Below are positions 35,264 to 44,078 of a DNA stretch of 64,000 nt, piece after piece. The stretch is from contig CAVXXM010000003.1 of assembly GCA_963765745.1 (NCBI GenBank), forward strand, positions 992,001 to 1,056,000, in the 5' to 3' direction. The position numbers and the translations under genes are program-made. Under the pieces are notes generated by a model. It worked only from the letters and a program-made list of their open reading frames with translations, made no database searches and was not told the origin of the DNA. Each line of letters starts with the position of its first letter. Positions within the stretch are counted from its first letter, which is position 1. The stretch is from JAHFPN01 sp963765745 (GTDB lineage Bacteria > Pseudomonadota > Alphaproteobacteria > Rhizobiales > Xanthobacteraceae).

Positions 35264-36559
35264 TCAGCGGAAGATCAAGGTCGGCAGCCAAAGCGTTGGC
35301 GGCGACCAGAAGGAGATCAGGATCAACACCATTACTAGCGGGACGATGAACGGCGCGCAGGCGCGCACGCACTGCTCGAAGCTGATGTCCGCGACGCGCG
35401 TCAGTATGTAGAGCACCATGCCCACCGGCGGCGTCAAGAGCCCGATCATCAGGTTCAGCACCATGACGAGGCCGAATTGCACCGGGTCGATGCCCACTTG
35501 TACTGCGATCGGCAACAGCACCGGGGTCAGGATCGTGATCGCTGCGATAGTCTCCAGGAAACAGCCGACGACCAAGAGCAGGATATTGATCATGATCATG
35601 ATCACGATCGGATCGCGGCTGATGGAAAGCATCGCGTCGGCGAAGGCCTCGGTCACGCGGGTGGTCGCCAGAATCCAGCCGAAGATCGACGCACCTCCGA
35701 CGATGAAGAGCACGACCGCCGTGGTCTCGATCGTATCCATCGAGACACGCACAAGCTGACGCCAGGAGAGCGAACGATAAACCCCGAGGCCAAGGAACAA
35801 CGCATAGGCGCAGGCCGCGACCGCCGCCTCAGTCGGCGTGAATACGCCGAATACCATGCCACCCAGGATGATGATGGGCGTCATCAGCGGCATCCAGGCG
35901 AGTTTGAAAGCGACCCAGAGATTGCAGAGATTGAACTTTTGGTCCGCCTTCCAGCCGCGGGCGCGGGCGTAGAACCAGACCCAGATCATGAGGGTCCCGG
36001 CCATTATCAGGCCGGGGATCACGCCGGCCACGAACAACTGACCGATGGAGACGCCGCCGACCACGCCATAAATCACCATCGGCAGCGAAGGTGGAATGAT
36101 CGGCCCGATCGTGGACGAGGCCGCCGTCAGGCCGACGGCGAAATTCACGTCATAGCCGTGGTCGCGCATGGCCTTGATTTCGATGGTGCCGAGCCCGCCG
36201 GCGTCGGCCACCGCGGTGCCGGACATGCCGGCGAAGATCACCGAGCCGATGACGTTCACATGGCCCAGCCCGCCGCGCATCCAGCCGACGACCGCGAGCG
36301 CAAAGTCGTAGATGCGCTTGGTGATGCCGGACGTGTTCATCAGGTTGCCGACGAAGACGAAGAACGGAACCGCAAGCAGCGGGAATGAATCCACGCCGTT
36401 CACGATGCGGTGGATCACCACAATGTCCGGGATCGAGACCTGACCGGTCACCTGGCCGACGAGGATGTAGAGCAGCGAGGCGCCCGAGAGCGCGATCGCG
36501 ATCGGCAGTCCCATGACGATGAACACGAAAAGCGAGATCAACAGGATCGCGATCAACAT
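35264..36559 (-). CDS. TRAP transporter large permease DctM (system 2)
   Basis: 431 residues, DctM family, about twelve hydrophobic helices: GVDSFPLLAVPFFVFVGNLM, GMSGTAVADAGGLGTIEIKAM and STIGPIIPPSLPMVIYGVV (the IPPS block) are all in place. The start at 36559 (MLIAILLISLF) lies seven bases after the dctQ stop and opens directly into the first helix; a longer frame would begin inside dctQ. Works with the adjacent DctP and DctQ to import a sugar acid or related carboxylate. Confidence 0.92.
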   Translation of the reverse strand: MLIAILLISLFVFIVMGLPIAIALSGASLLYILVGQVTGQVSIPDIVVIHRIVNGVDSFPLLAVPFFVFVGNLMNTSGITKRIYDFALAVVGWMRGGLGHVNVIGSVIFAGMSGTAVADAGGLGTIEIKAMRDHGYDVNFAVGLTAASSTIGPIIPPSLPMVIYGVVGGVSIGQLFVAGVIPGLIMAGTLMIWVWFYARARGWKADQKFNLCNLWVAFKLAWMPLMTPIIILGGMVFGVFTPTEAAVAACAYALFLGLGVYRSLSWRQLVRVSMDTIETTAVVLFIVGGASIFGWILATTRVTEAFADAMLSISRDPIVIMIMINILLLVVGCFLETIAAITILTPVLLPIAVQVGIDPVQFGLVMVLNLMIGLLTPPVGMVLYILTRVADISFEQCVRACAPFIVPLVMVLILISFWSPPTLWLPTLIFR

Positions 36560-36566
36560 TGCGGGC

Positions 36567-37145
36567 TCAATCGATATTGAGGCTGTGAACGGCGTCTGTC
36601 TCGCGCCCCTGCAGCCGGCGGATGAGCCGCCACACCGCATAACCGGTCATCGCAACGAAAGACGCGCATACGACCCAATAGACCACCGCCTTCGAAACCT
36701 CGATCGTCACCATGTATTGGTTGGTGCGAAGCGAAAGATCGGCCGCGGTCCATGCCATGAGCGCGCAGAACGCCGCCACCGTTGCATCGACGGCGACCAG
36801 CAGCCAATGGCGCGCAGCAGGCTTCAAATATTTGAAGGCAACCTCGACGGCGATATGCGTGCCCTTGCGCATCGCCAATACCGAACCGACGAAGGTCACG
36901 CCGATCAGAAGATAGCGCGCGATTTCCTCGGTCCAACCCGGCGAGTCGTTGAACACGTAGCGGGCGACGAGTTGCAGCAGCACGACGCCGAACAGAACCC
37001 AGAATACGAGAAAGACGATCGAGTCCGACCAGCGCAGATCGGAGAGGTCAACCTTGGCCTCTTCCTTCTCCCACTGTTTGAAAAGAACATCGAGTTCCTC
37101 GGAGACGGGCGGTGCGCCGCCCGTCTCCTTTTCCGATCCAGCCAT
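36567..37145 (-). CDS. TRAP transporter small permease DctQ (system 2)
   Basis: 192 residues: a soluble charged N-terminus (about 40 residues, with EELDVLFKQWEKEEAKVDL) then four membrane helices with the DctQ motif FNDSPGWTEEIARYLLIGVTF and RKGTHIAVEVAF. The N-terminal extension is longer than in system 1. Between dctP and dctM, with 22 and 7 base gaps respectively. Confidence 0.88.
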   Translation of the reverse strand: MAGSEKETGGAPPVSEELDVLFKQWEKEEAKVDLSDLRWSDSIVFLVFWVLFGVVLLQLVARYVFNDSPGWTEEIARYLLIGVTFVGSVLAMRKGTHIAVEVAFKYLKPAARHWLLVAVDATVAAFCALMAWTAADLSLRTNQYMVTIEVSKAVVYWVVCASFVAMTGYAVWRLIRRLQGRETDAVHSLNID

Positions 37146-37167
37146 GATCGCCCCTTCGGCGTTAGCG

Positions 37168-38163
37168 TCAGTTGGTCGCCGAAGTGATCGCCTGCAGGCG
37201 GTCGTAGGTGGCCTTGTCCCAGGTGGCGTCGGACGAGAGGTGCAACGGCACGACCGCGTCGCGGAACGGCTTGCGGTCAGGCGCGTTGACGGTCTTGCCC
37301 TGGGCGCGGAACCAGGCGACGAGATCCTTCTCGGACTTCACGATGTCGGCGGTGCACTTGTCCGCCGCTTCCTTCAGCACCGCGGAGAGCGTGGTGCGCT
37401 CGGCCTCGGTGAGCTTGGCCCAGGTCGGCCCGCCGACGATGGTGAGCAGCGCGTCGGTGATATGGCCGGTGAGCGTGATGAACTTCTGCACCTCGTAGAA
37501 CTTCTTGGCCTGGATGGTCGGCAGCGGGTTCTCCTGCGCGTCCACGGTGCCGCTGGCGAGCGCGAGATAGACTTCGGCGAAGGCGATCGGCGTCGAGTTG
37601 GCGCCCACCGCTTTCGGGAACATGCGGTAGAGCGGCGCGTCGGGCACGCGGATCTTCAGGCCCTTCATGTCCTCGGGCTTCAGGATCTCCTTGTTGGAGG
37701 TCGTGTGGCGCTCGCCGTAGTAGGTCAGCGTCACGACGATGTTCTTGGTCTTGGTCTCATAGCCCTTGGCCAGCTCCTGGAACAAGGCGGACCGGCGAAA
37801 CGCGTTCCAGTGGCCATAGTCGCGGAACATGAAGGGCGCGCCGCCGATGGCGAGCGGGCCATGGCTGCGGCCGGCGAAAAGCTGGCCGGTATAGATGATG
37901 TCGACGGTGCCGAGCCCGAGACCCTCGTTGATGTCGGTCTCCTTGCCGAGCGAAGAAGCCGGGAACACTTCGATCTGGTACTTGCCGTTGGTGCGCTTCT
38001 TGAACTCGTCGGCGGCCCAGACCGCCCAGATGTGATAGGGCTCGGACACTTCGTAGACGTGCGCCCATTTGAGTTTGGTCTGGGCCGAGGCCGGCGCGCC
38101 AAGTCCCAATGCGACAGCGGCGACGAGCGCGGCGAGCAGCGCCCGCCCATTCGGCTTGAACAT
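37168..38163 (-). CDS. TRAP transporter substrate-binding protein DctP (system 2)
   Basis: 331 residues with signal peptide (LLAALVAAVALGLGAPASAQ). The mature part contains KWAHVYEVSEPYHIWAVWAA, MKGLKIRVPDAPLY with the ligand-carboxylate arginine, and FAEVYLALASGTVDAQENPL, the signature of the DctP/SiaP branch that binds sugar acids. Start at 38163 with GGGAGG nine bases upstream; an in-frame upstream Met opens into low-complexity Arg/Pro. First gene of dctP-dctQ-dctM-uxaA. Hexuronate or aldarate uptake is inferred from the dehydratase. Confidence 0.92.
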   Translation of the reverse strand: MFKPNGRALLAALVAAVALGLGAPASAQTKLKWAHVYEVSEPYHIWAVWAADEFKKRTNGKYQIEVFPASSLGKETDINEGLGLGTVDIIYTGQLFAGRSHGPLAIGGAPFMFRDYGHWNAFRRSALFQELAKGYETKTKNIVVTLTYYGERHTTSNKEILKPEDMKGLKIRVPDAPLYRMFPKAVGANSTPIAFAEVYLALASGTVDAQENPLPTIQAKKFYEVQKFITLTGHITDALLTIVGGPTWAKLTEAERTTLSAVLKEAADKCTADIVKSEKDLVAWFRAQGKTVNAPDRKPFRDAVVPLHLSSDATWDKATYDRLQAITSATN

Positions 38164-38257
38164 GATGTTCCTCCCTGCCGGCCGGCGGTTCGATGTCCGC
38201 GGGCCGTGCCGCTGCAGCGGCTTTTCGTGCGGCCGCGCGGCCGCCTGAGAGGCAATG

Positions 38258-39177
38258 CTAGCGGAGCGCACGCCCGCGCCTCAATCGGCCTTTTGAGAGT
38301 GTGTCGGCGGTCAATTCAGCCGTTCCGGCCGTCTGTTCGGCCTCGGCGGCGGGCGGCTGGGGCATGACCCCACCGGAGGCCACCAAATGTGTCCGCTCGA
38401 GCTTCTTGTAGTGGAGATAGGCGAGCGGAATGGCGGCCAGATAGAGGAAGCTGCCAGCGGTCAGGACTTCCCAGGGATAGCTGAGCAGGAGCCCGGCGAA
38501 GAGCACCGCGAGCACGAATACGAGCAGCACGTGCTCGCGCGGGACGCGCTGAGCCCACCCGCTTGCCGGACCAGGTGGGAATTTTCGACACCATAAGAAG
38601 CGCGATCCCGACCACGTAGACGAGCGCGATCGGCGCGTGCGCGAAGGTGCGCGGCGTGCCGAGGAATTCGAGATAGACCGGGCAGCATGACGACGATGGC
38701 GCCGGCGGGTGCGGGCATGCCGACGAAGAAATTCGCCGCATAGGGCGGCCGGTTCGGATCGTCGAGCATGACGTTGAAGCGCGCGAGCCGCAGGCCGGCG
38801 CAGATCGCGAATACCAGCACCGCGATCCAGCCCACCGACCGCAAGCTTCCGAGACCCCACATGTAGAGCACGATCGCCGGCGCCACGCCGAAGCTTACGA
38901 AGTCGGCGAGCGAGTCGAGCTCGGCGCCGAAGCGCGAGGTGCTCTGCAGCAGCCGCGCGATGCGGCCATCGAGGCCGTCGAGAACCGCGGCAACGACGAT
39001 GGCCGCAACCGCGTAATCGTAGCGGCCCTCGATCGCCATGCGGATCGCCGTGAGCCCGAGGCAGAGCGCCAAGAGCGTGATCAGGTTCGGCAGCAGCACA
39101 CGAAACGGCACCGGGCGGAAACGGCGCCAGCGCCGCTCCTCGCCTTCCGGCTCGAACGGGGGGAAGAGATTGGTCAT
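38258..39177 (-). CDS. pssA: CDP-diacylglycerol-serine O-phosphatidyltransferase PssA, frameshifted twice
   Basis: Membrane enzyme making phosphatidylserine. The CDP-alcohol phosphotransferase motif is complete: DGRIAR, then GAELDSLAD with both catalytic aspartates. The frame breaks near 38679 (after VVMLP; the second frame resumes VYLEFLG) and again near 38560 (after IPTWSGKRV; the third frame resumes VPREHVLLV and ends at 38258). Each is cured by a one-base change. Together the three segments give a normal PssA of about 300 residues with a hydrophobic C-terminal half. It follows psd by 41 bases, forming the usual psd-pssA pair. Confidence 0.85.
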
Positions 39178-39218
39178 GGCGTTATTTTACGCCCGCCGGC
39201 GCCGGGGCGGAAGCGAAA

Positions 39219-39918
39219 TCAGCCGATGCGGAAGGCAAGCTCCCGCACCGAGGCGTTCAAATCCGCGAGAACCGTTTCGCCGCCGAGCGAGTATTGGCCC
39301 TCGGCGACCAGCGTGTGGGTTCCCTGCGGAAGGTAAACGTCCACGCGCGAGCCGAAGCGGATCAGGCCGATGCGCTCGCCGGCCGCCACATTTTCGCCTT
39401 CGCGCACGAAACAGACGATCCGGCGTGCGATGAGCCCCGCGATCTGCACGACGCCGAGCTTGCCCTTGCTGCGTGGCGATCACGAAGCCGTTGCGCTCAT
39501 TGTCCTCGCTCGCCTTGTCGAGATCGGCATTGAGAAATTTTCCGTGCTTGTAGGCGATCTTCTCGATCTTGCCGCTCACCGGGCTGCGGTTCACGTGCAC
39601 GTCGAAGACGCTCATGAAAATCGAAACGCGCGGGCGCGGCGTGTCGCCGAGGTCAAGCTCGGGCGGCGGCACGGCGGACGTGATCTGCGAGATCATTCCG
39701 TCGGCCGGCGAGATCACCAGGCCCTCGCCCACCGGCGTCACGCGGCGCGGGTCGCGAAAGAAATACGCGCACCAGGCGGTGGCGAGAGCGCCGATCCAGC
39801 CGAGCGGCGTCGAGATCCAGAACAGGATCAGCGTCACCAGCGCGAACAGCGCGATGAACGGATAGCCCTCGCGATGGATGGGCGCGAGCTGGCGCGAGAT
39901 CGTCGAGAAGAGGGACAT
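39219..39918 (-). CDS. psd: Phosphatidylserine decarboxylase proenzyme Psd, frameshifted
   Basis: Short alphaproteobacterial Psd of about 232 residues. One N-terminal membrane segment, SPADGMISQI, DVHVNRSPVSGKI and the self-cleavage site in LIRFGSRVDVYL, where the serine after glycine becomes the pyruvoyl group. The frame breaks in ERNGFVIAT...: removing one C of the run at 39463-39465 restores KGKLGVVQIAGLIARRIVC. The gene begins at 39918; upstream in-frame Met would extend into low-complexity residues. It makes phosphatidylethanolamine from the pssA product. Confidence 0.88.
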
Positions 39919-39987
39919 GCTTGACCCCGGCGGCGGCTCCCTTTTGGAGCGTCCGATTGAGCGCGTCAATATTGGCGAAGCTTCGCG

Positions 39988-41339
39988 CTAGCCGGCGAAA
40001 ATATCGTAGACGACCTTCATATTGAGCACGATCACCACCACGGCGACGATCCAGGCAAGCACCGTGGTCCAGCGCGGCGCCACCAGCTCGCCCATCTTGC
40101 TCCGGTCGGCCGTGAACATCACCAGCGGCACGATGGCGAAGGGAAGCTGCATGGAAAGGATCACCTGGCTGAGGATGATGAGCTTCCCGGTGCCCTCCCC
40201 GCCGTACCAGACGACGGCGATGATCGCCGGAATGATGGCGATACTTCGGGTAGCAAGCCGCCGCGCCCAGGCCGGCAGGCGCACATTGATGAAACCTTCC
40301 ATCACGATCTGGCCGGAGAGCGTCGCGGTCACGGTGGAGTTGAGGCCGCAGCACAGAAGTGCGATGCCGAACAGGGTCGCGGCGAGCGTGGTGCCCGAGC
40401 AGCGGCGAGAGCAGCTTATGCGCCTCCTCCAGATCGGCCACGCCGGTCTGGCCGACCTTGTTGAAGGTCGCGGCGGCGAGGATCAGGATCGAGGCATTGA
40501 CGAACAACGCCAGCATCAACGCGATCGTGGAATCGATGGTGGCGAATTTGATCGCTTCGCGCTTGGCCGGGATCGTATCGGCGATCGATGCGCGTCTGCA
40601 CGATCGAGGAGTGCAGATAGAGATTATGCGGCATCACGGTCGCCCCGATGATGCCCATGGCGAGATAGAGCATGTTCGGGTTCTTCACGATCTCGACCGT
40701 GGGAGCGAAGCCGATGATGACGGCGCGCCAATCCGGCTGCGCCATGGCAATCTGAAGCCCGAAGCAGATGAAGATCACAACCAGCGTCGCCACGACGAAG
40801 GCCTCGATCCAGCGGAAGCCCAGGTTCTGCAGATAGAGGATCAGGAACACGTCGAGGGCGGTGATGAAGATGCCGATCTCGAGCGGAATGCCGAACAAGA
40901 GGTTGAGGCCGATCGCGGTGCCGATCACCTCGGCAAGGTCGGTGGCGCAGATCGCGATCTCGGCGAAGACCCAGAGCACCCAGCTCGCGGTTCGCGGATA
41001 GGCATCGCGGCAGGCTTGCGCGAGGTCGCGGCCGGTGGCGAAGCCGAGGCGCGCGCAAAGCGCCTGCAGCAGGATCGCCATCAGGTTCGACAGCAGCGCG
41101 ATGGTGAGCAGCGTGTAGCCGAACTGGGAACCGCCCGCGAGCGAGGTCGCCCAATTGCCCGGGTCCATGTAGCCGACGGAAACGAGATAGCCGGGGCCGA
41201 GAAATGCAAAGAGCCGGCGCCAGCCGACGCCCTTGACCGGGATCGAGCCCCAGACCTCCCGCAGCGACGGCTCGCCGCGCGCTCGGCGCCAGCCTTGTTC
41301 CGGCGGCGTCGGGGGAATGCGTTCGGTCACGGCATCCAT
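39988..41339 (-). CDS. mntH: NRAMP-family divalent metal transporter MntH, frameshifted twice
   Basis: About 450 residues with eleven or twelve helices. The metal-site motif DPGNWATSLAGGSQFGY in helix 1 and MPHNLYLHSS in helix 6 identify a proton-coupled Mn(II)/Fe(II) importer. The frame is lost near 40587 (after SSIVQTR; resumes IADTIPAK) and near 40395 (after LLSPLLG; resumes TTLAATLFG), both consistent with one surplus base, the second in a CCC run. All three segments are collinear with the family and end with a normal last helix. Transport of Mn is the family default; iron cannot be excluded. Confidence 0.87.
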
Positions 41340-41421
41340 GCGGAGGCGCTAAATGCAATTGCGAATGACTTGCAACTTAACGGAGCGATGGCTCATGGCA
41401 AGGGTTTCATTGGGGCTAAAG

Positions 41422-43348
41422 TTATTCTGCCGCTTCGGCGGGGGCTGCCGGAGCCGGCCCGACGGCGGCAGGCGCCACTGCGGCGATCGCGTCCTCCCCC
41501 GCCTTGCGCAGTTTCTCGCGCGCTTCCTCGGCCTCGCGCTGACGGTTCCACATGCTGGCATATAGGCCGTCGTGGGCCAGTAGCTCCGTGTGCGTGCCGC
41601 GTTCGACGATTTTTCCATCATCCAGCACGATGATCTCGTCGGCGCCGACTATCGTGGAGAGCCTGTGAGCGATGACAAGCGTCGTGCGCCCACGCGCTAC
41701 GCGGTCGAGCGCGTCCTGGATCTCGCTTTCAGTGTGGGAGTCGAGCGCCGAGGTGGCTTCATCGAGCACCAGGATCGGCGGCCCCTTGAGGATGGTGCGG
41801 GCGATGGCAACCCGCTGCTTCTCGCCGCCGGACAGCTTTAGACCGCGCTCGCCGACTTCGGTCTCATATCCCATGGGCGCCGAGCGGATGAAGTCGTCGA
41901 TCTGCGCGTGGCTTGCCGCTTCCTCGATCTCCGCGTCGGTTGCGTCCCAGCGGCCGTAGCGGATGTTGTACCGGATGGTGTCGTTGAACAGCACGGTGTC
42001 CTGCGGCACCATGCCAATCGCGGCGCGCAGCGAGTTCTGGGTGACATCGCGGATTTCCTGGCCGTCGATCGTGATCCGCCCGCTCGAAATCTCGTAGAAG
42101 CGGAACAGCAGCCGCGAGATCGTCGACTTTCCGGCACCGGAGGGGCCGACGATGGCGAGCGTCTTGCCCGGCGCCACCGAAAACGACACGCCCTTCAGAA
42201 TCTCGCGGCCGTGCTCGTAGGTGAAGTGCACGTCCTCGAAACGGATCGCGCCAGCCTTGACGGCGAGCGGTTTAGTGCCGGGTTTATCCTACGATCTCGG
42301 GATCCTGGTCGAGAATCGTGAACATGATCTCGATATCGGTGATCGCCTGCTTGATCTCGCGATACAGCATGCCCATGAAATAAAGCGGCACATAGAGCTG
42401 GATCAGCATGGCGTTGACCATGACGAAGTCGCCGACCGTGCGGGTGCCCGCGGCCACGTCGAGCGCGGCGAGCGACATGACAGTGGCGAGCGCGATGGTG
42501 AAGATCACCGCCTGCCCCGAGTTCAGCAGCGCGAGAGAGGTATAGGTGGAAACCGCCGCGGTCTCGTAGCGTTCCATGGAGCGGTCGTAGCGCTGGGTCT
42601 CGCGCGCTTCGGCGCCGAAATATTTGACGGTTTCGTAGTTGAGCAGCGAATCCACCGCCTTGGCGTTGGCGTCGGTGTCGGACTCGTTCATGCGCTCGCG
42701 GATCGAGATACGCCATTCGGTCGCGCGATACGTGAAGGCAAGATAGAGAACCATGGTGACGACGACCACGGCCGCGTAGCGCCAGTCGAAATAATAGAAC
42801 AGCACGCCGAGTACGAGCAGCACTTCGAAGATCGTGGGCGCGAGCTGCAGGATTATCAGCCGCACCAGTTCCTCGATGCCGTTACGGCCGCGCTCGAGCA
42901 CGCGCGTCAGCCCGCCGGTCTTGCGCTCGAGGTGGAAGCGCAACGACAGCGCGTGCATGTGCTCGAAGGTCAGATGCGCGATCCGCCGCACGGCATGCAG
43001 CGCGACCTTGGCGAACAGGCCGTCGCGCAATTGCGTGAGCAGCGCCATGCCCACGCGCAGCACGCCATAGACGAGGACGAGCGCGACCGGGAGGAAGATC
43101 ACCGCGGGCAATGCGCCCGCCGCCGGGGCCTTGCCTTCGGAGACGGCGACCAATGCATCGACGGCCCACTTGAAGCTGAACGGGACCGCGATGGTCACGA
43201 GCTTGGCCGCCACGAGCAGCACGAAGGCCATCAGCACGCGCCGCTTCAGGTCCGCGCGCGAGCTCGGCCACATGTGCGGCCACAGGCGGCGGATCGTCGT
43301 GAACAGCGAGGCGCGGGCGGAAATCGCGCGCTTTTCGGAAGAACGCAT
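41422..43348 (-). CDS. atm1: Atm1-type ABC exporter (half transporter), frameshifted
   Basis: About 641 residues: a six-helix membrane domain (residues 1-350) and an ATPase domain with GPSGAGKS, LSGGEKQR and ILVLDEATSALDS. The segment LLNYETVKYFGAEARE is the hallmark of the ABCB7/Atm1 branch, which exports glutathione-linked sulfur, iron-sulfur precursors or heavy metals. One surplus base at 42288-42289 creates an early stop after DPEIVG; without it the frame reads on as DKPGTKPLAVKAGAIRFEDV into the ATPase. Start at ATG 43348. The C-terminus has an Ala/Pro-rich tail. Confidence 0.88.
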
Positions 43349-43448
43349 CAAGGTTCCATATAGGCGTTTGTTCGGTCTGTTCTAGACGTTTCGGGCCGGT
43401 AAATCACGTGGGCTGCGCGTCCTTGACGCTTTCTACCCGCAATGCCAA

Positions 43449-44066
43449 ATGCGGTTCATGGCCGAAATTCGCAGCGTCTGCGTCTATTGCGGGTCGTCTG
43501 CGGGCGACCATCCCATGTATGTCGCGGCCGCGCGCAAGCTTGGGCAGATCCTCGCGCGCGAGCGAATCCGGCTGGTCTATGGCGGCGGCGGGATCGGGCT
43601 GATGGGCGCGGTGGCGCACGCTGCGATGGATGCGGGCGGTGCGGTCACCGGGGTGATCCCCGATTTTCTGGTGGCGCGCGAGCACGCGTTCGAAGGCGCG
43701 CGCGACGTGGTGGTCACGCGCGACATGCACGAGCGCAAGCGCGAGATGTTCGAGCGCGCCGACGCGTTCATCGCGCTGCCCGGCGGTATCGGCACGCTGG
43801 AGGAGCTGATCGAGCAGCTCTCCTGGCTCCAGCTTGAACAGCACCGAAAGCCGGTGCTGGCGCTCAATCTCAACGGGTTCTGGGACCCGCTGCTCGCGCT
43901 GCTCGCGCACCTGGAAGCGCGTGGCTTCATCCGTCCGCGATCCTTCGAACTGCTCGTGGCCAAGCGGATCGAGGACGTGATGCCGCGGCTGCGCGAAGCC
44001 GCGCGCACGATTCCGGAGAACGAGCTGCGTGGCGCCGCCGCGCGAGCCATCGCACAAGAGATGTGA
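43449..44066 (+). CDS. LOG family protein (cytokinin riboside phosphoribohydrolase-like)
   Basis: 205 residues, TIGR00730/LOG family. The nucleotide-binding pattern is complete: VCVYCGSSAGDHP near the start, LVYGGGGIGLMG, MHERKREMFERADAFIALPGGIGTLEEL with the PGGxGTxxE signature around residue 115. These hydrolyse nucleoside 5'-monophosphates such as AMP or cytokinin nucleotides; older annotation as lysine decarboxylase is not supported. ATG at 43458 (MAEIRS) is an equally good start and closer to family length. Divergent from the Atm1-type exporter and convergent with smc. Confidence 0.9.
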   Translation: MRFMAEIRSVCVYCGSSAGDHPMYVAAARKLGQILARERIRLVYGGGGIGLMGAVAHAAMDAGGAVTGVIPDFLVAREHAFEGARDVVVTRDMHERKREMFERADAFIALPGGIGTLEELIEQLSWLQLEQHRKPVLALNLNGFWDPLLALLAHLEARGFIRPRSFELLVAKRIEDVMPRLREAARTIPENELRGAAARAIAQEM

Positions 44067-44078
44067 CGAAGTCCGCGC

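Noticed and set aside
33488..35338. 616-codon plus-strand open frame opposite uxaA
   Set aside because: No recognisable motif and composition of a shadow frame; UxaA is well supported on the minus strand.
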